NCBI GenBank assembly: GCA_035625915.1 | Contig: DASPOR010000069.1 | Coordinates: 1-32,181 of the forward strand | Length of the DNA stretch: 32,181 nucleotides | From: Alphaproteobacteria bacterium | GTDB lineage: Bacteria; Pseudomonadota; Alphaproteobacteria; JACZXZ01 | Direction of reading: 5' to 3' | Shown here: positions 16,396-25,256 of the stretch, piece by piece | How the letters are laid out: each line of letters begins with the position of its first letter | Position numbering within the stretch: position 1 is the first letter of the stretch | The notes under the pieces: generated by a model | What the model was told of the DNA's origin: nothing | Databases searched by the model: none | The model's input: only the letters and a program-made list of their open reading frames with translations | Program-made: the position numbers and the translations under genes

Positions 16396-16965
16396 TTACA
16401 ATATGTAAAATGCGTCCTCGATGGCGGCGAGCGGCCAGCGCCCCGCTTCGAAGAGCCGCCGCTTGACGGCAAATGGATGCGTCTCTCCCGTGCCTGCGGC
16501 AATCGCGAGGGCAGCCTGATAGCACGCTTGCGTGGCAGCACCCGCAGCGGCGGCCGCGATTGCCTGATGGCCCGTACCCGAACGAAGGGCAGCGATTAGA
16601 GCCATGCCAAGCACAGTGCCGGTTGCCTCGTTCGTCACGCGCGTAAGAGCACTTATCAAGGCTCCCATCTCATGGTCCTTGGCCGCTCGAGCAAGAAGCG
16701 CCTTGCGCACTTCCTCCTCTCCGTGCCACCAGCGTCGATCCCAATGTGGATCGCGAACAATTCGTTCGGTATCGATCCAATCCCTGGCCGGCGCAACGCG
16801 CATGCCGGTAATTCCAAGGCGTTCGAGATACCGTTCGACTTCGGTGCGCTCGCTTTCGAGGAGCGGCTCACCGGCGGCGGCAAACCACGAGATCGTACGA
16901 ACCCGTGCGGCAAAGCGATCGACGTCGGCGAGTGCCGCATCGGTCATTGCCGTACCGTCCCTCAT
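16396..16965 (-). CDS. Hypothetical protein coupled to gentisate 1,2-dioxygenase
   Basis: A 189-residue protein I do not recognise. The N-terminal half is charged and has a Trp/Arg-rich stretch (DPHWDRRWWHGEEEVRKALL, about residues 72-91). The second half is Ala/Gly-rich, with two weakly hydrophobic helical stretches (about 117-128 and 133-157) that could be a helical bundle or marginal membrane segments. It starts at ATG 16965, overlapping the dioxygenase TGA (ATGA), so it is translationally coupled; a second ATG at 16947 is possible. The tight coupling suggests a job tied to gentisate cleavage or to the same substrate, but no motif supports a specific reaction. Confidence 0.7.
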   Translation of the reverse strand: MRDGTAMTDAALADVDRFAARVRTISWFAAAGEPLLESERTEVERYLERLGITGMRVAPARDWIDTERIVRDPHWDRRWWHGEEEVRKALLARAAKDHEMGALISALTRVTNEATGTVLGMALIAALRSGTGHQAIAAAAAGAATQACYQAALAIAAGTGETHPFAVKRRLFEAGRWPLAAIEDAFYIL

Positions 16966-18017
16966 GTTCTAGGCGTCGTATTGCCGCGCTGCTCCCGCCA
17001 GAGTCCGAGCTTCTCCTGGACCGGACGTTCCGAGAAGCTGAAAAGGACGGAGTCGCTGCCGGCCTCGTGCGTGTACCAGTGCCAGCTCGGTACGACGAAT
17101 ATATCGCGCGGGCCCCATTCGAGTGCTGTGCCCCCGACCACGGTTCGGCCGCGTCCTTCAACGCATGCGAAGGTGATTCCGTCCGTCGACCGATATGGGG
17201 TCCCCGCAAATCCCTTGGGCATAAGCTGCATGAAAGTTCCCATGGTCGGCATCGCGTAATCCCCGTTGATGGGGTTGACGTAGCGCACCTTGAGGCCCTG
17301 GCATGCATCGCACTCGCCCGTCCGCCGCAGTTTCTCGAGCGCCTCGCGTGTGCGTGCGTAGGGATAGTTGAAGACGGGCGAGCACTTGCCGTTGCCACGG
17401 TAGCCGTCGGGAACGATGCCCTCGCCATAGCGGGCGAGCGCGTCGCCTTCCGGCCGTGAAATGGGTTGACGTTCCTCCGGGTAAGGCTCCATGAAAGCCG
17501 AATTGAGGAAGTTGACGAGCGGTAGATCCAGCCCGTCCATCCACACCATCGGCGCATCGCTCTCATTGCCGTGATCGTGCCAAGTCCAGGGCGGCGTGAT
17601 CACGAAATCTCCTTCGGACATGACGGTCCTCTCGCCATCGACCGCCGTGTAAGCGCCGTGTCCCTCAAGGATGAAGCGCAATGCGGACGCGGCGTGACGG
17701 TGGCTGCGCGCGATTTCGCCAGGCAGGATCAACTGAAGGCCCGCATACATGTTCATCGTGATGCGGGACATGCCGCGCAGCGCCGGGTTCTCGAGAATGA
17801 GCACGCGCCGCTCCGCCTCCTCGGCACTGATAAGACCGCCTGATTCCATGATGGCAGGGCGGATTTCGTTGTAGTGCCAAATCGCCGGCACCTCGACCAC
17901 TGTCGGCTCTTTTGGAACGAGGCCCTTCAGGACTTCCCAAAGGGGCGCCAGGTTGTCCTTGGCAATTCGCGCGTAGTAGGCTTCCCGCTCGGGGGTGCGT
18001 TGCGGTTGGACTTCCAT
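16962..18017 (-). CDS. Gentisate 1,2-dioxygenase
   Basis: A 351-residue bicupin Fe(II) enzyme that opens the ring of gentisate (2,5-dihydroxybenzoate) to maleylpyruvate. In the N-terminal cupin the iron ligands are His106 and His108 (SHRHAASALRFILEG) and His147 (TWHDHGNE); the second cupin (near GPRDIFVVPSWHWYTHEA) is degenerate, as is usual. The length matches the family (about 340-380). The ATG at 18017 has GGAGG eight bases upstream; the longer open frame before it shows no homology. It lies 152 bases after the short-chain dehydrogenase. Homologues acting on salicylate or 1-hydroxy-2-naphthoate exist, so the substrate should be taken as gentisate-like. Confidence 0.9.
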   Translation of the reverse strand: MEVQPQRTPEREAYYARIAKDNLAPLWEVLKGLVPKEPTVVEVPAIWHYNEIRPAIMESGGLISAEEAERRVLILENPALRGMSRITMNMYAGLQLILPGEIARSHRHAASALRFILEGHGAYTAVDGERTVMSEGDFVITPPWTWHDHGNESDAPMVWMDGLDLPLVNFLNSAFMEPYPEERQPISRPEGDALARYGEGIVPDGYRGNGKCSPVFNYPYARTREALEKLRRTGECDACQGLKVRYVNPINGDYAMPTMGTFMQLMPKGFAGTPYRSTDGITFACVEGRGRTVVGGTALEWGPRDIFVVPSWHWYTHEAGSDSVLFSFSERPVQEKLGLWREQRGNTTPRT

Positions 18018-18169
18018 GTCCCGATCCTCCGAAGAACACGCGACAGCGCACATCCCTTTCGCGCGGGTGTACGCCAAATAATTACACAAGAGCCGCTCGA
18101 GAGCCTATCCCGAATCGGCCGCGCAATCACGCAAGACACCCGAATCGATGCCGCTCGCCATCCGGCAAG

Positions 18170-19105
18170 TCACACGAGCGGCTCGGTATTGAAGGCCTCG
18201 AGGTCGGTCGAGAGCTCAGTGAATTTGCTTCTAAACTCACGTTCCATTTCCGCCGTCAGCGTTTCGGCCGTCCAGTCGGCATCGGGGCTTGCAAGGCTCG
18301 CCACCGGGCGAGGTTGCGAAAAGAGGAATATTTCGCGGCCGCGCACGCCGAAAAGCTGACCGGTGATTTTCTGGGCGGCAGGCAAACAGAGGTAGTTCAC
18401 GAGATTCGCCACATGACGGGCCGATATCTTGAGGGCGCGGGCCTTGTACAGGGCCTGGGCGTCATTGGCAGGCTTTATCGCATCGGTGACGCGGGTCGCT
18501 GCAAACGGGGCTATCGCGTTGGAGGTGATGCCACTTCTGGCTAGATCGAGGGCCGCCACGCGCGAGAGTGCGATAAGCCCGCCCTTGGCGCTCGCGTAGC
18601 TCGCTTGCCCGTAATTTCCGTAGATACCGGCACTCGACACGATATTGACGATGCGACCCCAGACTCCACCCCCGCGTCCGATTTTGGCCGCTTCGCGCAT
18701 GAGAGGTGTCGCTGCCGCCATCAAGTAATAGGCGGCCGAAAGGTTGTTCCGCAGCACCGCATCCCAGGAACCCGGCTCGCCCTTGAATATGAAGGCATCG
18801 CGCAGGATCGCGGCGTTGTTTACAAGGATGTCGATGGCGCCGAATTGCTTTGTGGCAAGCCCGACCGCAGCAAGGGCGGCCGACGGGCTCGCGATGCTTT
18901 CCGTGAACGCCACGGCACGAGCGCCAAGACTTTTGACGACGGCTCGTGCGATTTCCGGATCCGCACGCATTCCGTCGATGCCGGCGCCGTTGTCCGCGAC
19001 GATTACGGCGGCACCATGCGCGTGAAGTGCCTCGGCGATCGACTTGCCGATCCCTCTCCCGCCTCCGCTGACGAGTGCTACTCTGCCTTCCAGCTCATTG
19101 GTCAA
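18170..19105 (-). CDS. Short-chain dehydrogenase/reductase
   Basis: A 311-residue NAD(P)-binding Rossmann enzyme. The cofactor motif GGGRGIG is at residues 14-20, NNAA at 96-99, and the catalytic Ser157/158, Tyr170 and Lys174 lie in SSAGIYGNYGQASYASAKGG. The C-terminal extension beyond residue about 240 resembles the extended SDRs related to the dehydrogenase domain of peroxisomal multifunctional enzymes, which act on 3-hydroxyacyl-CoAs. The substrate is unknown. It lies between the methyltransferase (31 bases upstream) and gentisate dioxygenase (152 bases downstream) in the long minus-strand run. Confidence 0.88.
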   Translation of the reverse strand: MTNELEGRVALVSGGGRGIGKSIAEALHAHGAAVIVADNGAGIDGMRADPEIARAVVKSLGARAVAFTESIASPSAALAAVGLATKQFGAIDILVNNAAILRDAFIFKGEPGSWDAVLRNNLSAAYYLMAAATPLMREAAKIGRGGGVWGRIVNIVSSAGIYGNYGQASYASAKGGLIALSRVAALDLARSGITSNAIAPFAATRVTDAIKPANDAQALYKARALKISARHVANLVNYLCLPAAQKITGQLFGVRGREIFLFSQPRPVASLASPDADWTAETLTAEMEREFRSKFTELSTDLEAFNTEPLV

Positions 19106-19136
19106 GGTTTGGATCCTCCCTGGATGTTCACGCGGG

Positions 19137-20315
19137 CTAGAGTCGCCCGGTTAGCCGCCATGCCCGACGGAGCAACCTTCTGATCGGCGGCCAATAACCA
19201 ACTGGCGGTGCGAAGCAATCGAGAAACGCGAGGCTCCCGTTGGCCCACAAATCGGCCTTGCCTTCCGTCATCGCCGCAAGGCACGCATCGACCGATTGCC
19301 GGGCAAAGAAATGCCGCTGAACAATGGCCTTGCAATCGAGCATGCCAAAACGCCGATTGTCATGGTTCTGCTCGAAGAATAGGCCATTCGGTGCGATAAG
19401 CGACGCAATGCCCTCGCAGTATCGACCAATTTGCGGCGCCGACATCTCGGACATCGAAAGCGTGTTTATCGCGAGATCGAAATGCAGCCCGCTGTGCACC
19501 AGGGAATCGAAGAGGTAATTGGGCAGGAGGACGGCATTCGCGCGATCGATCAGCGCGCCAAGATCGTCGCCGGTCGCGACGGGGATCGGTTCATTCCTGG
19601 CAGCGAGCAGCAAATAAAGGCCGGAGAACAGAAGTGCTTCCGGCAAATCGCAGATCACGTAGATGGAATTGGGAAAGATTCCACGAAGTGCGGCCGCGAA
19701 CCCCCCATAGCCGCCACCGATCTCAAGTATTCGTAACGGCGTTTCGCGTTTTCTAAGCCAGCCGATGACGCCTGCCTCGTATAGCACGTTGATGCGTTCC
19801 TGGTAGACATAGGTGTCGTGATTGACCACGACTCCGCCGCAATCCACGCCGATCTCGCCGAGCATGCGCGGCGGGCAAAAGACCAGGTCCTTCGGAAGGT
19901 GCCGCGTATGCCGTAGCCAAAATCTTCGCCAACGATCCGATTTCTTCGCGTAGGTCCTCACGCGCTCGTCTAGTTCCGCAGGAATCGACCTTACCGAGTC
20001 GAGCCCCTTCGCAGTGGATAACGCCATGAGGCTGTAACCTGAGAAGACCTGGGTCCAAAATCGAAGACGATTCAATACGTCGTATCCACCGTCGCGGACG
20101 TGACGATAAGCCTTCAGGAAATCGTTGTCGGCATCGGCGCGCCAATTCGCATCTGGCATGCAGAATCGGGAATCGAGACCATGGTCGAGGATGTAGGACT
20201 CCCGTTGTTCGACAATCCGGACAATCGCACGGCGCAGTTGGTCCGCGCGCTCGAAGTCGCGGCACCCGATATCGTTTCCGTCCGCCGCGAGCACAGGCAT
20301 GCAGGACGCGCTCAT
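19137..20315 (-). CDS. Putative sugar O-methyltransferase (SAM-dependent)
   Basis: A 392-residue protein with a SAM-binding core. Motif I ILEIGGGYGG is at residues 196-205, followed by IYVICDLPEALLFSGLYLL, in which the acidic residue would bind the SAM ribose. The segment GGVVVNHDTYVYQERINVLYE before it and the general layout recall the putative sugar O-methyltransferase family that I know as TIGR04371; that match is from memory. The start at 20315 is not firmly fixed. It sits 36 bases after livF and 31 before the dehydrogenase, so it is embedded in a transport and catabolism run, which is unexpected for a polysaccharide-decorating enzyme. Confidence 0.7.
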   Translation of the reverse strand: MSASCMPVLAADGNDIGCRDFERADQLRRAIVRIVEQRESYILDHGLDSRFCMPDANWRADADNDFLKAYRHVRDGGYDVLNRLRFWTQVFSGYSLMALSTAKGLDSVRSIPAELDERVRTYAKKSDRWRRFWLRHTRHLPKDLVFCPPRMLGEIGVDCGGVVVNHDTYVYQERINVLYEAGVIGWLRKRETPLRILEIGGGYGGFAAALRGIFPNSIYVICDLPEALLFSGLYLLLAARNEPIPVATGDDLGALIDRANAVLLPNYLFDSLVHSGLHFDLAINTLSMSEMSAPQIGRYCEGIASLIAPNGLFFEQNHDNRRFGMLDCKAIVQRHFFARQSVDACLAAMTEGKADLWANGSLAFLDCFAPPVGYWPPIRRLLRRAWRLTGRL

Positions 20316-20351
20316 GCCATGTCGACCCTCATGCTCATGAGTTGGAGCCCT

Positions 20352-21053
20352 TCATACGCCGAGATAACGATGCTGAAGCTCGATGGCGTTGCGCAGGTCA
20401 TCGCTCGCACCCGACCAGACCACGCGTCCCTTCTCCAGGATGTAGTGGCGATCTGCCATGCGAGTGAGTGCATCCACATTCTTGTCGATGATCAGAATCG
20501 ATTGGCCCGCAGATTTGAGCCGCGTGAGGACGCGCCATATTTCGGTGCGAACGAGCGGGGCAAGGCCCTCCGTCGCCTCATCGAGGATGAGGAGCCGCGG
20601 GTTCGTCATTAGCGCGCGTCCGATTGCAAGCATTTGCTGCTCACCGCCGGAAAGCAGAACGCCCATGCTTCCCAGTCGGGTACGGAGCGGGGGAAAGAGT
20701 TCGAGGACAGCGTCGAGCGTCCACGGCTCCGGCCTGCCGGTCCGATTTGCCGCCGTCGCCACAAGGTTCTCGCGCACCGTCAGATTGGGAAATATCTGAC
20801 GCCCCTCGGGCACGAGGCCGAGGCCAAACCGCGCTGCACGAAACGCCGGCAATCCGTGAATTGGCTTACCGTCGAAAAAAATCTCACCGCCCTTGAGTCG
20901 CATCAGGCCCATGACCGACGCGATCGTCGTCGTCTTGCCCATCCCGTTGCGGCCGAGCAACGTCACGACTTCACCGTCATGTACATCGAAGGAAACGCCG
21001 AAAAGAACCTGACTCTCGCCGTAACTCGATGCAAGGGACACGACCTTGAGCAT
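20352..21053 (-). CDS. livF: LivF-type ABC transporter ATPase
   Basis: A 233-residue ATP-binding subunit of a branched-chain amino acid (HAAT) family importer. Walker A GRNGMGKT is at residues 34-41, the ABC signature LSGGEQQ at 134-140, and Walker B LLILDEATEGL follows. EGLAPLV after Walker B is typical of LivF. The ATG at 21053 shares its A with the livG TGA, giving stop-start coupling; an adjacent GTG at 21056 is possible. It pairs with LivG at the cytoplasmic face of the LivH/LivM channel. Confidence 0.93.
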   Translation of the reverse strand: MLKVVSLASSYGESQVLFGVSFDVHDGEVVTLLGRNGMGKTTTIASVMGLMRLKGGEIFFDGKPIHGLPAFRAARFGLGLVPEGRQIFPNLTVRENLVATAANRTGRPEPWTLDAVLELFPPLRTRLGSMGVLLSGGEQQMLAIGRALMTNPRLLILDEATEGLAPLVRTEIWRVLTRLKSAGQSILIIDKNVDALTRMADRHYILEKGRVVWSGASDDLRNAIELQHRYLGV

Positions 21054-21808
21054 CACCCCACCTCATCGGCGCCAAGATAGGCTTGACGAACGTCGTGGTT
21101 GGCGCGAATGGCGTCGGGCTTGCCTGTTGCGATGACGCGGCCGTAGACGAGGACGGTGACGCAGTCCGCAAGTGCGAAGACGGCGTCCATGTCATGCTCG
21201 ATGAGCACAATCGTCAGATCGCGTTTGAGCTTTGCAAGCAGGCGCACCATTTGTGCCGAGTCCTCCGGCCCCATGCCCGCCATCGGCTCGTCGAGCAGCA
21301 GCAAGCGCGGCCCGGTCGCAAGCGCCATGGCGATTTCGAGCGCCCGCTTCTCGCCATGGGAAAGAATGGCCGCCGGGTCTCCAGCCCGGGCCGCGAGACC
21401 TACACGCTCGAGGATCTCGCTCGCGGGGCCGAGAAGTGCCCGATCGATTCGCGCCGGGCGCCAAAAACGGAAGCTATGCCCGGCGTGTGCCTGGACAGCC
21501 AGGGCGATGTTTTCGAGTGCTGTAAATTCACGAAAGACACTCGTGATCTGGAACGAGCGCGCCAGCCCTCGGGCTGAACGCACGAAGGCAGGAAGCGACA
21601 CGATATCCTCGCCCGAAAATCGTATCGCACCCGAGTCCGGCCTGATCTCACCGGCGAGTTGCGCGATGACGGTCGTCTTTCCGGCACCATTCGGCCCGAT
21701 GATGGCGTGAAGTTCTCCTTCCGGAATCGAAAGAGAGACTTGGTCGGTCGCCAAGAGTCCGCCGAAACGCTTGGTGAGGCCGGCCACGGCGAGAAGCGGT
21801 TCACCCAT
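21053..21808 (-). CDS. livG: LivG-type ABC transporter ATPase
   Basis: A 251-residue ATPase partner of LivF. Walker A GPNGAGKT is at residues 38-45, signature LSHGEKR at 149-155, and Walker B LLLLDEPMAGMGPED follows. The segment ARSFQITSVFREFTALEN is the typical LivG Q-loop region. I chose ATG 21808 (MGEPLLAVAG) because homology begins there; this makes an 8-base overlap with the end of livM. Longer in-frame sequence to 21994 is livM antiframe. Confidence 0.93.
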   Translation of the reverse strand: MGEPLLAVAGLTKRFGGLLATDQVSLSIPEGELHAIIGPNGAGKTTVIAQLAGEIRPDSGAIRFSGEDIVSLPAFVRSARGLARSFQITSVFREFTALENIALAVQAHAGHSFRFWRPARIDRALLGPASEILERVGLAARAGDPAAILSHGEKRALEIAMALATGPRLLLLDEPMAGMGPEDSAQMVRLLAKLKRDLTIVLIEHDMDAVFALADCVTVLVYGRVIATGKPDAIRANHDVRQAYLGADEVG

Positions 21809-22754
21809 GGCCTGTCTCCATTCGCGCACCTGCGGCAAGTCCAATGATGCCGCGCTTGGCGAACAATACGACGAACAGGAGAATAGGTCCCAAAACTGCC
21901 TGCCAATGCGCGGTCGCGCTCGAGAGTCCATGCTCGAGAACCAAATATGCGACGGCGCCGAGCACGGGGCCGAGCAGTGAACCCATCCCCCCAAGGATGA
22001 CCATCACCATGATTTCGCCGGACCGCGTCCAATGCATGATCGAAGGGGAGACGAAGAGCGTGAGATTCGCCAGCAGCGCACCCGCGACACCGCACATCGC
22101 CCCCGAGATCACGAACGCAGTGAGTTGATAGCGAAAGGTCGGGAAACCGATCGCCGCCATGCGCCGAGCATTCGACTTGGCGCCCCGAATCACCATGCCG
22201 AAACGGGACTCGACAATGCGGTAGCCGATGAGGAGGAACAGCGTCAGGATAGCCAAGACAAGGAAATAGAGCGTGACCGGGTCGTCGAGATCGATGAGCT
22301 TTGCAAAACCGCTGTGCATTCGGATGTTCAAGCCGTCGTCGCCGCCATAGGTATTCACGCTGACGCTGAGGAAATAAATCATTTGGCTAAATGCGAGGGT
22401 GATCATGATGAAATAGACCCCGCTCGTTCGTAACGAGATGGCGCCTATCAGGAACGCCACCAAGGCGGACGCGCCAATTGCAAGGCCAAATTGCACGAAC
22501 CCATCGTTAATGCCATAAAAGCTCAAAATGCCGACCGAATAGGCGCCGATGCCGAGGTAGGTCGCATGGCCAAAGCTCACCATCCCGCCGTAACCGAGGA
22601 TGAGGTCGAGGCTGAGAGCCGCAATCGCGAAGATCATGATGCGTGTGAAGAGATCGACATAGAAGGGTTGGCCGAAAAAAGCTGAGGCCAGGGGAATGGC
22701 GGCGAGCAGGACAAGCCCAATCACGGTCGCGGTCGTTCTGCGAGCGAGTTTCAT
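21801..22754 (-). CDS. livM: LivM-type ABC transporter permease
   Basis: A 317-residue inner-membrane permease with about 8-10 hydrophobic helices. The family landmarks ALSLDLILGYGGMVSFGHA near residues 46-64, GVYFIMITLAFSQM and the coupling loop GMVIRGAKSNARRMAAIGF are all present, followed by GGMGSLLGPVLGA. It forms the translocation pore with LivH, whose stop is three bases upstream of this start. The end overlaps livG by eight bases. Confidence 0.93.
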   Translation of the reverse strand: MKLARRTTATVIGLVLLAAIPLASAFFGQPFYVDLFTRIMIFAIAALSLDLILGYGGMVSFGHATYLGIGAYSVGILSFYGINDGFVQFGLAIGASALVAFLIGAISLRTSGVYFIMITLAFSQMIYFLSVSVNTYGGDDGLNIRMHSGFAKLIDLDDPVTLYFLVLAILTLFLLIGYRIVESRFGMVIRGAKSNARRMAAIGFPTFRYQLTAFVISGAMCGVAGALLANLTLFVSPSIMHWTRSGEIMVMVILGGMGSLLGPVLGAVAYLVLEHGLSSATAHWQAVLGPILLFVVLFAKRGIIGLAAGARMETGHG

Positions 22755-22757
22755 TTA

Positions 22758-23681
22758 TTACCGTCCACGTGGCGGAAAAAGGCCCTGGGGCCGGAAGAAG
22801 AGCACAGTCGCCATCAAAATATAGATGAGCATTGATGCAAGCGCCGGCCCGGCATTGGCCGCGGTGGCAGTTGAGAGCACTGTCGCAAGGAGTGGGCGCA
22901 GAAATGCGCGCCCCAAGGTGTCGACCACGCCGACGAGAATGGATGCGACGAGCGCCCCTCGAATCGAACCGATTCCGCCAATGACAATGACGACGAACGC
23001 GAGAATCAAGACCCCATCGCCCATTCCCGATTCGACCGTGAAGATCGGCCCCGCCATCAGGCCCGAAAGTGCGGCGAGCGACGCACCGAGAGCGAAGACA
23101 AGGGTGTAAAGCAGCCTGATGTTAATGCCGAGTGCTGCGACCATCGCCCGGTTGGAAGCACCGGCCCGGATGAGCATGCCAACGCGCGTGTGGCTCACGA
23201 GATAATAGAGGAAAAAAGCGACAAGGAGGCCGACGGCGATGATTGCCAGGCGATAGGCCGGATAGGGAGCGCCTGGAAGGATTTCGACCTGACCCGCGAG
23301 AAAACCCGGCACTGCCGCGTAAAGCGCCGTTGGCCCCCAGAGGATTCGAACCATTTCATTGAAAAAGAGGATCAGCCCGAACGTGGCGAGAAGCTGATCG
23401 AGATGATCGCGGCCGTAGAGTGCACGAAATACCGCGACCTCGATAGCGACCCCAACGATGAGGGCGCCGAAAAGGGCAGCACCCACCGCAAGCACAAACG
23501 ACCCCGTCGTCTGAAATACCCACGCGCACAAATAGGCCCCAATCATATAGAGCGAGCCATGGGCCAAGTTGATCAGATTCATGATCCCGAACACGAGCGT
23601 GAGTCCGGCCGCCATCAGAAACAGCATGACGCCGATCTGTAGGCCATTGAGCGCCTGTTCGAGGACAAGAAGCGGGTGCAT
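22758..23681 (-). CDS. livH: LivH-type ABC transporter permease
   Basis: A 307-residue inner-membrane permease with the LivH pattern: GLTLVFGIMNLINLAHGSLYM near residues 26-46, the coupling loop RAGASNRAMVAALGIN and the late GIGSIRGALVASILVG. I chose ATG 23681 (MHPLLVLEQALNGLQIG) because homology begins there; the longer open frame to 23777 is unrelated. The ribosome binding site is weak (AAGGA, about 13 bases upstream). It is separated from the substrate-binding protein gene by 297 bases holding a large palindromic region, so its expression may be lower than that of the binding protein. Confidence 0.92.
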   Translation of the reverse strand: MHPLLVLEQALNGLQIGVMLFLMAAGLTLVFGIMNLINLAHGSLYMIGAYLCAWVFQTTGSFVLAVGAALFGALIVGVAIEVAVFRALYGRDHLDQLLATFGLILFFNEMVRILWGPTALYAAVPGFLAGQVEILPGAPYPAYRLAIIAVGLLVAFFLYYLVSHTRVGMLIRAGASNRAMVAALGINIRLLYTLVFALGASLAALSGLMAGPIFTVESGMGDGVLILAFVVIVIGGIGSIRGALVASILVGVVDTLGRAFLRPLLATVLSTATAANAGPALASMLIYILMATVLFFRPQGLFPPRGR

Positions 23682-23831
23682 TCGCGAATCGAGTTCCTTA
23701 CCGCGGTTTATTGTGTGTCTGCCCACCCTTGCCGGCACGCCGCACGCAAACCCTGGCCGCCCGCGAAAGTGCGACACGAGGCGGAGGATTGCATATCCAA
23801 ATCAACAGAAGATAGCGCGAAGCGGTGATGT

Positions 23832-23923
23832 CGGTTCCCCACCCCTCGCCTCGCACCGGGTGAGATCGGCGCAGCCACGCTCGCCCCCAGCCAACCACTC
23901 CCCATTTGGGAGAGCGGGAACCG
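23832..23923. repeat. Palindromic region between the substrate-binding protein gene and livH
   Basis: CGGTTCCC (23832-23839) pairs with GGGAACCG (23916-23923), enclosing a GC-rich stretch and a small inner hairpin, CTCCC-CATTT-GGGAG, near 23899-23914. There is no T-run. It lies within the 297-base gap after the binding-protein stop. Similar intercistronic structures after a binding-protein gene can protect the upstream mRNA or thin out readthrough; that role here is inference, and a dispersed repeat is an alternative. Confidence 0.5.
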
Positions 23924-23978
23924 CAACAAGCGCTCCGCAATTCGATAGCATTCGACATCGAACTTTGGTGCGCGCCCC

Positions 23979-25145
23979 TTACGGCATCTTGCACTCTTGG
24001 TAATAGGAGTCCTTATGATCGGTGAAGACCACGCTTTCAATCTTACGGACGAGGTTTCCGTCTGGGTCCTTCCCGATCTTGAAGAGATAGAAATTTTCGA
24101 TCGGTATGTGATTGGTATTGTATTTGAACGGCCCCCGGACCGACGGAAAATCGGCCTTCTCCATCGCCGCGATCATTCCTTTCTTGTCCGATAGGTCGCC
24201 CTTCACGGCCTTCACGGCACTATCGATCAGGAAAATCGCGTCGAAGCTTTGTGCAGCGTAATATGACGGGTAATAGTTGTATTTTTTCCGGAATGCCGCG
24301 ACAAATTCCTGACTGCGCTCATTCTTCAGATCGGGCGTCCAAAATCCGGCTTCGTAATTTCCCGCCGCGGCTTCACCCAGGGCCGGCAGCGTCGTCTCGT
24401 CCGCCGTGAAAACGGAATAGAGCGGAATCTTATCGCGCAGACCCGATTGGGCGTACTGTTTGATGAACTGAATGCCCATGCCGCCAGGATAAAAGACGAA
24501 GACCGCCTTCGGCTTGGCAGCACTTATCTGGCTGATTTCCGCCTGGTAGTCGGCCTGACCCATCTTGGTGTAGACCTCGTCGACGATCGTGCCCTTGTAG
24601 TAGCGCTTGAAGCCCGCGAGCATGTCCTTGCCCGCGGCGTAATTCGGCGCCATCAGGTAAATGTCTGACATCTTCTCGTCGTTCATGAACTTGCCCATCG
24701 CCTCCGGCGTCTCGTCGTTCTGCCAGGAGGTCGAGAAGAAATTCGGCGCGCACATTTCGCCCGCGACCTCGTGGGGGCCGGCATTGGCGCTGATCAGGAT
24801 GGTCCCGGATTTGATGACCGGCTGATAGAGCGCGAGCAGGACATTCGACCAGATGATGCCCGTAATGAAATCGACGTTGTCCTTTTTGAGCATCTCTTCC
24901 GCGACTTCGCGGCCGACATCCGGTTTGAACTGATCGTCGCCATATATGATTTCGGCGGGTAGGCCGCCGACCTTGCCGCCGAGCATATCGAGCGCCAAAT
25001 CGGCAGCGTCCTTCATATGTTTGCCGATGATGCCGGCCGGGCCGGACAGGGTCGTGATATATCCGATCTTGACCTTATCGGCGGCCAATGCGGGTGCGGC
25101 AAGGACGGAGAATGCCGAAATCGCCGCAATCAATCGCTTTCTCAT
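23979..25145 (-). CDS. LivK-type periplasmic substrate-binding protein
   Basis: A 388-residue solute-binding protein for the adjacent LivHMGF importer. It has a clear signal peptide with predicted cleavage after APALA (about residue 21), then VKIGYITTLSGPAGIIGKHMKDAADLAL, the standard start of the type I periplasmic-binding fold. The middle and C-terminal parts (e.g. AQSFDAIFLIDSAVKAV) also fit. The group binds branched-chain amino acids, amides or aromatic acids; the C-terminal SYYQECKMP type is common among alphaproteobacterial paralogues of unknown ligand. GGGAGG lies six bases before the ATG. Confidence 0.93.
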   Translation of the reverse strand: MRKRLIAAISAFSVLAAPALAADKVKIGYITTLSGPAGIIGKHMKDAADLALDMLGGKVGGLPAEIIYGDDQFKPDVGREVAEEMLKKDNVDFITGIIWSNVLLALYQPVIKSGTILISANAGPHEVAGEMCAPNFFSTSWQNDETPEAMGKFMNDEKMSDIYLMAPNYAAGKDMLAGFKRYYKGTIVDEVYTKMGQADYQAEISQISAAKPKAVFVFYPGGMGIQFIKQYAQSGLRDKIPLYSVFTADETTLPALGEAAAGNYEAGFWTPDLKNERSQEFVAAFRKKYNYYPSYYAAQSFDAIFLIDSAVKAVKGDLSDKKGMIAAMEKADFPSVRGPFKYNTNHIPIENFYLFKIGKDPDGNLVRKIESVVFTDHKDSYYQECKMP

Positions 25146-25256
25146 ATCGAGCCTCCCGGAATTTTTTCATTGGCCATGGCGCGCGATAGTACCTGACCTC
25201 CAGGGACCGGCAAACGGCTTTCGGGCGGCTTAGCGAGACCGAACATCGGCGTGCGA

